Shown piece by piece: positions 9,041 through 16,851 of a DNA stretch of 64,000 bases. Position 1 is the first letter of the stretch; the number at the start of each line of letters is the position of its first letter. The position numbers were made by a program, and so were the translations under genes. Origin of the DNA: PALSA-350 sp963834445 (GTDB taxonomy: Bacteria; Acidobacteriota; Terriglobia; Terriglobales; Acidobacteriaceae); assembly GCA_963834445.1 (NCBI GenBank), contig CAWIBU010000002.1, forward strand, positions 310,001 through 374,000. The letters run 5' to 3'. A model generated the notes under the pieces. It saw only the letters and a list, made by a program, of their open reading frames with translations. It did not search any database and was not told where the DNA came from.

Positions 9041-9493
9041 TTATACCGCCACAATCATCTGCAGTTCAACCAGCGCGTTGCGCGGCAGGGCGCTGACCCC
9101 GACCGCAGCGCGCACGTGGCGCCCTGCTTCGCCAAAGATCGCCACCAGCAGATCAGAGGCTCCGTTGATCACCGCGGGCGAGTCGCTAAAGCCGGCGATC
9201 GCGTTCACATAGCCATTCACGCTGACGATCTGTTGCACCTTATCGAGCGAACCTAGGGTTTGTTGCAGCACGGCGAGCTGCGTCAAGGCGCAGGCGCGAG
9301 CGGCGGCGTAACCCTCCGCAAGGCTGCGATCGGCGCCGGCGGTGCCGGTGATCACGCCTTCCTCACCGGTTGAGATCACGCCCGCCAGGTACAGCAAATT
9401 CCCCGCAGCTTTCGCGGAAAGATAGCTGCCTCCCGGTGTGGGCCCTGGAGGTAACACAATCCCCAGCTCTTGCAGTCGGCTCTCGGCACTCAT
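9041..9493 (-). CDS. RidA (YjgF/YER057c/UK114) family protein
   Basis: A 150-residue trimeric-fold protein related to the enamine/imine deaminase RidA; the longer YjgF-like branch starts with an extra helix (MSAESRLQELG), as here. Visible family parts are LYLAGVIS, VNGYVNAIAGFSDSPAVINGASDLL and VRAAVGVSALPRNALVELQM. Members near amide and pyrimidine catabolic genes often remove reactive imines or aminoacrylates. ATG 9493 is chosen because upstream sequence is not conserved and the divergent gene begins 43 bases away. No Shine-Dalgarno is evident. Confidence 0.86.
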   Translation of the reverse strand: MSAESRLQELGIVLPPGPTPGGSYLSAKAAGNLLYLAGVISTGEEGVITGTAGADRSLAEGYAAARACALTQLAVLQQTLGSLDKVQQIVSVNGYVNAIAGFSDSPAVINGASDLLVAIFGEAGRHVRAAVGVSALPRNALVELQMIVAV

Positions 9494-9535
9494 GTGTTCG
9501 TAATCTACATCACTTGGCGGTGCTACAGTTTCCCT

Positions 9536-10132
9536 GTGCAGACGATCAACGCTTTCATCACCCGCGATACGCCGGTCACCCAGGAAGTTCTGAACACGAT
9601 TGCGCATCTGCCCACCAGGAGCCTGGCGACGATTGTCGAAGAGGAATTCTTCAAGAAGCTCACCGATCAGGACTTCATGCGCATCGGGGTCTTGTTGGCG
9701 CGGAAAAGCTATCTGGAAGGCGGCTGTCCGATTGGCGGCGTGATCATCGACGATGAAACCCGCAGGATTGTGGGCAAAGGGCACAACACGCTGATCCAGG
9801 AAAACGACCCTTACAATCACGGGGAGACGTCAGCCGCACGCGACGCCGGTCGGCTTGATTTTAGCCGGACCAGCCTCTTTACCACGCTCACACCGTGCAG
9901 CATCTGCGCGGCTTTTATCTACATGCGTAATTTCAGGAGAGTGGTTGTGGGCGACATTACCAACGCATCCGGGACCGAGCCGCTGCTGCGGGAACAAGGG
10001 GTGCAGGTAGATATATTGGAAGATCCCGAAGGCATTGCCCTCTATGCCAAATACCGGAAGGAAAAGCCGGAGCAGGATCTGGAAGACTGGCGCGGAGTTG
10101 GCGGCGTGCGTAAAGCTGCCGCGGCTCAGTAA
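9536..10132 (+). CDS. Nucleoside/cytosine deaminase-like zinc hydrolase (yeast FCY1 type)
   Basis: Zinc deaminase of the CMP/dCMP deaminase fold, 198 residues from GTG 9536. The zinc site is complete: HGE at 95-97 (His ligand and catalytic Glu) and PCSIC at 120-124 (two Cys ligands). GCPIGGVI before it and a C-terminal region with EDW resemble yeast cytosine deaminase more than guanine deaminase. GTG is chosen because upstream in-frame codons run through the divergent promoter region; no ribosome site precedes it, so a very short leader is possible. Substrate could be cytosine or another amino-azaheterocycle. Confidence 0.75.
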   Translation: MQTINAFITRDTPVTQEVLNTIAHLPTRSLATIVEEEFFKKLTDQDFMRIGVLLARKSYLEGGCPIGGVIIDDETRRIVGKGHNTLIQENDPYNHGETSAARDAGRLDFSRTSLFTTLTPCSICAAFIYMRNFRRVVVGDITNASGTEPLLREQGVQVDILEDPEGIALYAKYRKEKPEQDLEDWRGVGGVRKAAAAQ

Positions 10133-10154
10133 ATGCATGCGTTAGCATAGGCCC

Positions 10155-10982
10155 ATGAAACGAGTCGTAGCCGCTCTCATTATCACCGGCACCCTGTTGC
10201 TCTCCGCGCAAACTCTGCATAGCCCACTCCTGCACGCGTCGCGGCAGGCCGCGACCGACCTCGAGGTGGGTGACGGGCAGTTCATTTCCTACGACGATCT
10301 GCTGCGGATGCCCCAGGTCAGCTACACGGTGTCGGACGAATCGAACTTTCCAGGGCCGGCTCGGGTAAGTGGCGTGCCGCTCGATCAACTGCGACGTGCG
10401 CTGGGCGCCACCGAGGATATGGTGGTGGCGATTTGCGCCGATGGCTATCGCAGCAATTATCCAGCCGCCTACCTGGCCGCGCATCATCCCGTGCTGGTGT
10501 TGACGGTGGACGGCAAGTCGCAGAAAGATTGGCCAAAGACGCACGATGGCGGGGAACTCGGTCCCTATGTGGTTTCCAATCCGAGCTTCAAGCCCTCGTT
10601 CCAGGTACTGTCGCATGCGGATGAAGCGCAGATTCCGTTTCAGGTGGTTCGTCTTGATTTTCGCAGTGAGAGCCAGGTCTTCGGCCCGATCAAACCGCAC
10701 GGCGACTTTGCCTCTGACTCGCCGGTTATGCAGGGCTACCGCATTGCCCAGCAGAACTGCTATCGCTGTCACAACATGGGCGCGGAGGGCGGTAAGATGG
10801 CGGCGATCCCCTGGCCGGTGCTGGGCGCGATGGCCAAGACGAGCCCGGAATTCTTTGCCAACTACGTGCGCAATCCGCAGGCGCTGAACCCGAAGAGCCG
10901 CATGGCCGGCAGCCCGGGGTATGATGACCAAACCATTGCGGCGCTGCGGGCCTACTTTTCTACTTTTGCCGCTGGAGGATGA
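10155..10982 (+). CDS. Secreted c-type cytochrome with N-terminal molybdopterin-oxidoreductase-like domain
   Basis: A 275-residue exported protein with a signal peptide at 1-19. Residues about 36-170 (GQFISYDDLLRMPQ, VSGVPLDQLRRAL, VAICADGYRSNYP) resemble the oxidoreductase molybdopterin-binding domain of sulphite-oxidase-like proteins, but no cofactor cysteine is obvious. Residues about 190-270 are a class I cytochrome c with haem motif CYRCH (202-206) and a likely distal Met250 in NPKSRMAGSPGYDD. It overlaps the DUF2165 gene. It could be a periplasmic electron acceptor for one of the nearby dehydrogenases; this is inference. Confidence 0.7.
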   Translation: MKRVVAALIITGTLLLSAQTLHSPLLHASRQAATDLEVGDGQFISYDDLLRMPQVSYTVSDESNFPGPARVSGVPLDQLRRALGATEDMVVAICADGYRSNYPAAYLAAHHPVLVLTVDGKSQKDWPKTHDGGELGPYVVSNPSFKPSFQVLSHADEAQIPFQVVRLDFRSESQVFGPIKPHGDFASDSPVMQGYRIAQQNCYRCHNMGAEGGKMAAIPWPVLGAMAKTSPEFFANYVRNPQALNPKSRMAGSPGYDDQTIAALRAYFSTFAAGG

Positions 10983-10984
10983 TC

Positions 10985-11482
10985 GTGACCACTCGTACCT
11001 CAAAGGCGCTGCTGCTTTTCGCGCTTGGTTTCTATTACACGCTGGTGGTGTTTAACAACACCAACGACTACCACTCCAACCTGACGTTTGTGCGTCACGT
11101 TCTGACCATGGATACCACCTATCCGGGCAACCACGGCATGTGGCGCGCGATTCAGTCGCCCACCGTTCACTTTGTCTTCTTTGCGTCGATCGTGTCCTGT
11201 GAGATAGTCACCGGGCTGCTGCTCTATGGGGGCGGCATTCGTCTGGCGCGTAACCTGCGCTCGAGCGCGGCGACGTTCAACGCTGCCAAGAGACTGGGCG
11301 TGATTGCGCTGACGCTGAGCCTGTTGATGTGGCTGACGGCTTTTCTGAGTGTGGGTAACGAGTGGTTTCTCATGTGGCAATCGAAGGACTGGAGCGGAGA
11401 GACGGCGGCCGGCCACATGTTTGCGATCGGGGGCATTATCCTGCTCTATCTCGTCACGCCTGATTTCGAAGGCCAGGCCTGA
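10985..11482 (+). CDS. DUF2165 family small integral membrane protein
   Basis: About 165 residues with four predicted membrane helices (roughly 8-27, 60-83, 103-126, 146-158) and polar loops holding NNTNDYHSN and GNEWFLMWQSKDW, as in the DUF2165 family, which has no assigned function. An ATG at 10979 overlaps the preceding stop codon, but GGAGG (10974-10978) abuts that ATG directly; the in-frame GTG 10985 has the ideal six-base spacing and is preferred. Coupled to the cytochrome gene, it may anchor or assist the electron carrier. Confidence 0.78.
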   Translation: MTTRTSKALLLFALGFYYTLVVFNNTNDYHSNLTFVRHVLTMDTTYPGNHGMWRAIQSPTVHFVFFASIVSCEIVTGLLLYGGGIRLARNLRSSAATFNAAKRLGVIALTLSLLMWLTAFLSVGNEWFLMWQSKDWSGETAAGHMFAIGGIILLYLVTPDFEGQA

Positions 11483-11564
11483 CCACTGATGGTGTTTGCC
11501 CCTTCTTGCAATGAGCAAAAAAGCCGGTGTCCTCAACACTCCTGCTTGCCAAATCGAGAGGTCC

Positions 11565-11836
11565 CAAACAAATTTGTCATCCCGACCGGAGCGTAGCGCA
11601 GTGGAGGGACCTGCTGTGCGCAGGCCCCGCGCGTGCACTCGCAGAACTTTCCGAATGCCTTGTTGGTTCGCAACGAAACAATCTGTGGTTCCCACTGCAT
11701 GGCTACATAGTAAGCGAGCGAGGAGCACATGTTGAGACTTGCGAGCTCAACGCATGGGGCCTTCGATTGGGGTGCAGGCGCACAGCAGGTCCCTCCACTA
11801 CGCTACGCTCCGGTCGGGATGACAAATTTGTTTGAG
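11565..11836. repeat. Inverted pair of the dispersed ~50-bp repeat R1
   Basis: The gap 11483-11879 holds no gene. A plus-oriented copy (about 11566-11618, containing CATCCCGACCG and GTGGAGGGAC) faces a reverse copy (about 11778-11835) across a 159-base spacer. The same unit recurs in at least six other gaps of this window. Confidence 0.85.
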
Positions 11837-11879
11837 GGCCGAGGTAGAAACTAAAGATCGCTTCGCTCGTTCAAAGGCC

Positions 11880-13118
11880 CTAGCTCTCGACGGACAGGGC
11901 AGCTAATGTGGCGGCCAGAACTTTGACTCCGTTCTCGAGCTGCTCCGGTGAGGAGTATTCGTCGGGGCGATGGCTGACTCCGCCGCGGCATGGGATAAAC
12001 ACCATGCCTACCGGGGCAATGCGCGCCATGAACAGAGTGTCGTGATAGGCGCGGCTCACCATCTTTTTGTAATTGAGCCCATTTTCTTCGGCCGCTTGCA
12101 CCATGGCGTCGAGGATATGCACCGCGGAGGTGGCGGGCGCGTCGGCATTGATGGGCGTAATACTCACCTGGACCTTTCGCTTCGCCGCCACGCGCCGGCA
12201 GGCCTCCTCAATTTCAGCCAGCACCTGGTTTCTGCGCGGCTCATCGGTGTCGCGGATATCGGCATCCATCTCAACCCGGCTGGCAATACTGTTCACCGCC
12301 CCAGGATAGATCTGGCATTTGCCGACGGTGGCCACGGTATCGGGCGAGCCGCTGGCCAGCGCACTGCCTTCGATGGCGAGCACGATCTCGGCGGCGGCAC
12401 AAAAGGCGTCTTTACGGTCGTGCATCATGACGCCGCCGGCGTGCCCTCCCTCGCCCTCGATACGAATGCGCAGGGCAGCCGGAGCCGCAATGCCGGTGAC
12501 GATGCCGATCGCCTGGCCTTCCTTCTCCAGTAACGGGCCCTGCTCGATATGCAACTCGACAAACGCGGCATAGTAATCAGCAGGCAGCCGCACTTCGTCG
12601 AGTGATCCGGAAAAACCGGCGGCAGCGCGCAGTTCGGCCAGGGTGTTGCCCTCCGTGTCCTTCAGGCTCGCGTCCGCGGCACTGTTCAGCCCACCGCTCA
12701 GCATGCGGCTACCCAGGCAGCCCAGGCCGAAACGGGTTGGCTCCTCCGCGGTAAAGAGCAGCAGCTCGATCGAACGTAGTGGCTGGAAACCGCTTTGCTG
12801 CAGGGCGCGGATGGCCTCCAGGCCGCCCAGCACGCCGACCGTGCCATCGTACTTTCCCGAGTGGGGAATGGCGTCGATGTGCGAACCGGTTCCGATGGCC
12901 GGCAGTTCCGGCTTGCTGCCTACCCAGCGGGCGAACAGGTTGCCGACCGCGTCTTCGCACACGGATAAACCGGCTGCACGGCATTGCGACTTGAGCCAGG
13001 CGCGAGATTTCTGGTCGGCTTCGGCGAACACCAGGCGGGAGATGCCGGGCGGCGTGTCGTCAGAAAAAGAGGCGAGCTGTTCCAGGTCAGCCAGCAGTCG
13101 AGCGCGATCAATGTGCAT
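11880..13118 (-). CDS. Ureidoglycolate amidohydrolase (plant-type UAH), M20 family
   Basis: A 412-residue zinc or manganese amidohydrolase that most likely converts ureidoglycolate to glyoxylate, CO2 and ammonia, the last ureide step. Metal ligands are visible: H80 in GTGSHIDA, D91 in KYDGTVG, E125-E126 in TAEEPTRFG, H190 in ELHIEQGP and H383 in SHRPDEYSS. ASFSDDTPPGISR, CLGSRML and SRAYHDTLFMARI match plant UAH closely from memory, whereas the upstream paralogue matches allantoate amidohydrolase. Its stop is 41 bases from the R1 repeat, ending the operon. N-carbamoyl-amino-acid hydrolase is the alternative. Confidence 0.8.
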   Translation of the reverse strand: MHIDRARLLADLEQLASFSDDTPPGISRLVFAEADQKSRAWLKSQCRAAGLSVCEDAVGNLFARWVGSKPELPAIGTGSHIDAIPHSGKYDGTVGVLGGLEAIRALQQSGFQPLRSIELLLFTAEEPTRFGLGCLGSRMLSGGLNSAADASLKDTEGNTLAELRAAAGFSGSLDEVRLPADYYAAFVELHIEQGPLLEKEGQAIGIVTGIAAPAALRIRIEGEGGHAGGVMMHDRKDAFCAAAEIVLAIEGSALASGSPDTVATVGKCQIYPGAVNSIASRVEMDADIRDTDEPRRNQVLAEIEEACRRVAAKRKVQVSITPINADAPATSAVHILDAMVQAAEENGLNYKKMVSRAYHDTLFMARIAPVGMVFIPCRGGVSHRPDEYSSPEQLENGVKVLAATLAALSVES

Positions 13119-13122
13119 AGGT

Positions 13123-13863
13123 TTACCGTCCGGGGAATGGGTGGCGATTCCAGTCTTTGTAAATCAGATATTTTGCCTGGGTCTTGCCCAGGGCGCCGAA
13201 CCACTGTGGGCAGTAGGGGGCCATCCAGATAAAATCGCCGGTCTGCACCGGATACCAGTGATTGCCCAGGCGGTAGATGCCGCCGCCTTCGAGCATCAAC
13301 AGCCCGTGCTCCATGACGTGAATCTCAACCTGGGCCAGAGCCGCGCCAGGCGCGTACGCCATGGTGTTCACGGCGTAGTCGAGGCCAGGCAGAGTGGGCA
13401 GCAATTGTTTCACCTGGAGGGCGTCGTCTCCCCCGAGGGGCTGCGAGGTCACCGACGCTTCACTGCCGAAGATGGCCGCGGCGGGCGCCTCGTTCAGCAG
13501 GAAGAGGGCCGGCTTCTCGATCACGGCGACGCGGCTTTTGGCCGCGGCTTTCACGGTATGCAGCTGGTTGGCGGGGATGTGGGCAAACCCGCCCGGGGCG
13601 AGCTGCTGCGTCTGCTGACCAAGCACAACCGAGACGGCGCCTTCGAGCACGTAGAGAAAGCGCTGCCCGTGCGCCGGGCCGAGTGAGCCGCCAGGCTCGA
13701 ACTCCGCGGTGTATTGGGTGAAGGCAGCGCCGATGGCCGGGGCGGTATGTACTACCACGGTTACAGAAACAAAGCCGGGCAGGGGGATGCCCACAAAGGT
13801 GTCAGGTGTTTGCAGCAGATGCGTGGGTTGGCGATCGCTGCGGGTATGTCCCAGGTTATGCAT
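13123..13863 (-). CDS. allE: (S)-ureidoglycine aminohydrolase
   Basis: Bicupin of 246 residues that deaminates (S)-ureidoglycine to (S)-ureidoglycolate. The C-terminal cupin carries E180, H182, H186 and Q220 (VEIHVMEHG and YCPQWF); this spacing is exactly that of the Mn-binding Glu-His-His-Gln set in the plant and E. coli enzymes. LIYKDWNR closes the domain. ATG 13863 overlaps the allantoate amidohydrolase stop by eight bases, so translation is probably coupled, and the UAH gene begins four bases downstream. This places three successive enzymes side by side. Confidence 0.92.
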   Translation of the reverse strand: MHNLGHTRSDRQPTHLLQTPDTFVGIPLPGFVSVTVVVHTAPAIGAAFTQYTAEFEPGGSLGPAHGQRFLYVLEGAVSVVLGQQTQQLAPGGFAHIPANQLHTVKAAAKSRVAVIEKPALFLLNEAPAAAIFGSEASVTSQPLGGDDALQVKQLLPTLPGLDYAVNTMAYAPGAALAQVEIHVMEHGLLMLEGGGIYRLGNHWYPVQTGDFIWMAPYCPQWFGALGKTQAKYLIYKDWNRHPFPGR

Positions 13864-15091
13864 GCGGCGTGCTCTTTTCTTTTCTGGTTTCGAGTTGGTG
13901 CAGGAAGCCGAGGCCGGCGGCGAGGGCGCGGGCAACGTCCTCGCCGCGCACAGATTCGTCAGGATGATGGCTGATGCCCGAGGGGCTGCGCAAAAAGATC
14001 ATCGTCGTGGGCACGCACTCCGCCAGAATCATGGCATCGTGGCCGGCGCCGCTCACCATGGAGAGCGGCTCGAGACCGGTGGCGCGGATCGCGCCGGCGG
14101 CCAGCGCGCACAAGCCGGCGTCCATGGCGACCGCGGGTTGGTCCATGAGCAGTTTACTGGCAACGGTGAGGCCGCGCCGCGCCGCGATTGCCTCGGCCTG
14201 GGCCAGCAGGTGGTCAACGGCCTGGTGGCGCACCGCGTCCTCGGCATGGCGCACGTCGAGGCTGGCGCGCAGCTGCCCGGCGACGACATTGCCGGCCCCA
14301 GGATGGGTGCGCAGATCGCCGACGGTCGCGACTAATCCTGCCGTTTGCAGGGCCACGCGCTCCACTGCGCTGACCCACTCCGCGGCGCCCGCGATGGCGT
14401 CGTTGCGCAGCCGCATCGGGGTGGTGCCGGCGTGGCTGGCGCGGCCGGTAAAGATGATTTCCGCGCGCGTCTGGCCGGCGATCGCGTTCACCACGCCCAA
14501 AGACTTGTCTTCGCTTTCGAGCACAATGCCCTGCTCGATGTGGAATTCGAGAAATCCGGCCACGTGGTCATCGAGGGTGCAGTCCGCGATCTGCGCGGGG
14601 TCGAGGCCGAAGGAAATCAATGCTTGCCTGAGCGTGATGCCGTCACTGTCCGGGGTTGAAAGGAGAGCCGGGTCCAGCTGACCGGTGAGCGCCTTGCTGC
14701 CGATGAAGGGAAGCTTGAAGCGCACGCCTTCTTCTTCCGAGAAGCCGATCAACTCGATGGGGTAGGGCGGCTGCTGCTCGACCAGGGCCAGGCCCATCAT
14801 CACGCCGAGCACGCCATCGAAGGCGCCGCTGTTGGGAACGGTATCGAGATGGGAACCGATCAACAGACGAGGGGCGGCAGAAGCGGGCAGATAGCGTCCG
14901 CGGAGATTGCCCGCGTTGTCGGTCACGACCGTCATCCCCGCGGCTTCCATCCAGCCCTGCACGGCGTGCATGCAATCGCGCATGGCGAGGGAGAGAAAAG
15001 TGCGTTTGATCTGGCCCGGCTCTTCAGTAAATTGGGCGAGATAGCGGCAGCGCCCAATTACTTTTTCTGCCTGCTCTTGCATTTGTTTCAA
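13856..15091 (-). CDS. allC: Allantoate amidohydrolase
   Basis: M20-family metalloenzyme of 411 residues that hydrolyses allantoate to ureidoglycine, CO2 and ammonia. Ligands visible are H81 in IGSHLDTVP, D92 in FDGVLGV, the pair in GFSEEEGVRF (about 117-125), EFHIEQG near 188 and SGISHHPDES near the C-terminus. NAIAGQTR and GRASHAGTTPM are typical of the AllC/AtzC-like lid domain. It differs clearly from the paralogue at 11880-13118. It overlaps allE and follows urate oxidase after 54 bases. Confidence 0.9.
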   Translation of the reverse strand: MKQMQEQAEKVIGRCRYLAQFTEEPGQIKRTFLSLAMRDCMHAVQGWMEAAGMTVVTDNAGNLRGRYLPASAAPRLLIGSHLDTVPNSGAFDGVLGVMMGLALVEQQPPYPIELIGFSEEEGVRFKLPFIGSKALTGQLDPALLSTPDSDGITLRQALISFGLDPAQIADCTLDDHVAGFLEFHIEQGIVLESEDKSLGVVNAIAGQTRAEIIFTGRASHAGTTPMRLRNDAIAGAAEWVSAVERVALQTAGLVATVGDLRTHPGAGNVVAGQLRASLDVRHAEDAVRHQAVDHLLAQAEAIAARRGLTVASKLLMDQPAVAMDAGLCALAAGAIRATGLEPLSMVSGAGHDAMILAECVPTTMIFLRSPSGISHHPDESVRGEDVARALAAGLGFLHQLETRKEKSTPHA

Positions 15092-15145
15092 ACTATGTCC
15101 TTACCACGAATGCGGGGGGATGGGGCACCATTACCATCTTCCGAG

Positions 15146-15994
15146 TTAACTCTCTCTCGATATGCGTGCCTTGATGTTGCCGTAGGGTTCATCCACGGGT
15201 ACGAAGATCTGGTTAGGGTTGGTCTGGCCGAAGCGTGACAGGTCAACCAGCAGACAGTGTTTGTTGGGCATGGCCAGTTCGATATCGTTGATCTCCGGCG
15301 CGGCGTCAAGCGCCGCCTGGGCCATGGCGTAGAGTGTGTGCTGCACCGACTTGCTGTCGTGTTCGGCAAAAGCCTCGATCAACGCTTCCCGCAGCTTCTT
15401 GCGCAACGCCTCAAAGGGCAGCGATGCAGATCGATAGCTCCATTGCGCAGTTGCCGAGGTGCCGAAGAGCCGGTCTGCCGTTTCCGGCAGAGTGGTCAGC
15501 GAGTCGTGCAGGTACCCCTCGAAACCTGAATTGGCGGTCTTAAGAATTACCAGGCCATCGAAGCCGGAAGTAACCGCAACCGCGCCGCCCTGCGCACTCG
15601 TAACCGTGGTGGTTTGCACCTCGTCGGTTCCACGCAAAAAGGCCGAGGGATACGGCTTACCCTGCACCAGCGCATTCTCCCACTGGGTGCCGGCGATGTT
15701 GATGGTGACGCTGGCTACCTGCGGATTGTGGCCGAGGAAAAACGCAGCCAGCTCGCGGGCAAAGTCTTCCATGCATTCCGCCGTGCTTTCGCGGGCGCGG
15801 GCATACACGGTGTTCTTCATCGTGTCGGTGGGCAGTATGTCGCTGTTATCGCCCGCGGTGAAGCAGGTGGTGAAGTCGCCCGAGAGCAGCACCTCGACTT
15901 TCCACTCCTTCACGGCATGCAACGGTCCATCGCGCTTCACCTTCATGACGCGCACGCTCGATTTGCCGTACGAATTTTCTGCCAGGGCAATCAC
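15146..15994 (-). CDS. uox: Urate oxidase (factor-independent uricase)
   Basis: Cofactor-free T-fold (tunnelling fold) oxidase of 282 residues that converts urate and O2 to 5-hydroxyisourate and H2O2. The family stretches YGKSSVRVMKVKR near the start, LPTDTMKNTVYA near 54-65 (catalytic Thr region), DRLFGTSATAQW and the C-terminal IFVPVDEPYGNI are visible. It starts with GTG 15994, three bases after the hydroxyisourate hydrolase stop, preceded by a strong GGGGGAG with six-base spacing. Confidence 0.93.
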   Translation of the reverse strand: MIALAENSYGKSSVRVMKVKRDGPLHAVKEWKVEVLLSGDFTTCFTAGDNSDILPTDTMKNTVYARARESTAECMEDFARELAAFFLGHNPQVASVTINIAGTQWENALVQGKPYPSAFLRGTDEVQTTTVTSAQGGAVAVTSGFDGLVILKTANSGFEGYLHDSLTTLPETADRLFGTSATAQWSYRSASLPFEALRKKLREALIEAFAEHDSKSVQHTLYAMAQAALDAAPEINDIELAMPNKHCLLVDLSRFGQTNPNQIFVPVDEPYGNIKARISRES

Positions 15995-15997
15995 CGT

Positions 15998-16342
15998 CTA
16001 GCTCCCCCTATAGGTCGTATAGCCATTGGGACTCAAGAGTAGTGGAACGTGCAAGTGGGTGTCGCCTGGCCGCACCGTCACTGTGATCTCGACCACGGGA
16101 TACAAGCCTTTAGCCGATTGCGCCGTGTGATAGCTGCCGGTCTCGAAGCGCAGGCGATATTGCCCCGGGTGCAGATCTGCATCCGGCGCGAGCAGGTTGG
16201 CACAACGGCCGTCTTCGTCGGTCTGGAGCAGGGAGAGAGTTTGCCAATGACCTGAGGGGTCCGCGTATTCCAGCAGCACCATCACCCCGGCTGCCGGCCG
16301 GCCCAGCGCAGTATCGAGCACGTGGGTAGAGAGGCGGCTCAT
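15998..16342 (-). CDS. uraH: 5-Hydroxyisourate hydrolase (transthyretin-like)
   Basis: A 114-residue transthyretin-related hydrolase that opens 5-hydroxyisourate to OHCU. MSRLSTHVLDTALGRPA carries the conserved His7, and the protein ends in the diagnostic YRGS tetrapeptide. Longer in-frame extension upstream would overlap uraD entirely; ATG 16342 overlaps the uraD stop by four bases (ATGA), typical of coupled translation. Confidence 0.93.
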   Translation of the reverse strand: MSRLSTHVLDTALGRPAAGVMVLLEYADPSGHWQTLSLLQTDEDGRCANLLAPDADLHPGQYRLRFETGSYHTAQSAKGLYPVVEITVTVRPGDTHLHVPLLLSPNGYTTYRGS

Positions 16343-16851
16343 GCGGCCATCCACTTGCGCAAACGTAACTGCATGATCTGCTGCTGTTGCCCGGCCGATT
16401 CCAACATCTCGGTAGCAGGGTCGTTGTGCAGGCGCTGTTCGAGCAGGGCCAGCATCTCCGCCGGCTGCTTCTGGCTGGCGCATATGATAAAGATGCGGCC
16501 GAAGCGTTGCTCGTACTCGCGATGACCCTTCTGCATCCGCAGTAGGATAGCAGCATCCGCTTCTTTCATCTGGCTTTGCTCGGAGCTGGACCACGCCGCC
16601 GAGGCAGCGGTCACCTTGTCTTGTGCGTGCTTCTCGCCAATGCGGGGATGGCTGCGGAAAGCTTCCAGCCAGTCCGCTTCGGGCAGATGTTGCCAGACCG
16701 CATCCGCAGTGGCAAAGAGGCTTTGCTCGTCCGCATACGGCCGTCGCGCGGCCATCTGCGCGGCCCAGGCGGTGGATCCGCAACAGGAGAGAATTTCTGC
16801 CGCAGCCTCTTGCGGGGATAATGTATGCCAGCGAGCGAGGACCGGGTTCAC
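16339..16851 (-). CDS. uraD: 2-Oxo-4-hydroxy-4-carboxy-5-ureidoimidazoline decarboxylase
   Basis: A 170-residue all-helical OHCU decarboxylase giving S-allantoin. The catalytic His lies in SHPRIGEK (about 66-73), and the second family motif is YEQRFGRIFIICASQK near 113-128. It starts with GTG 16851, overlapping the stop of the FAD subunit (GTGA), and overlaps uraH by four bases. Confidence 0.92.
   Translation of the reverse strand: MNPVLARWHTLSPQEAAAEILSCCGSTAWAAQMAARRPYADEQSLFATADAVWQHLPEADWLEAFRSHPRIGEKHAQDKVTAASAAWSSSEQSQMKEADAAILLRMQKGHREYEQRFGRIFIICASQKQPAEMLALLEQRLHNDPATEMLESAGQQQQIMQLRLRKWMAA

Noticed and set aside
11483..11879. Short open frames reading RPERSAVEGPAV-like peptides in the intergenic gaps
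   Set aside because: They are translations of the R1 repeat, recur in several gaps and have no independent coding support.
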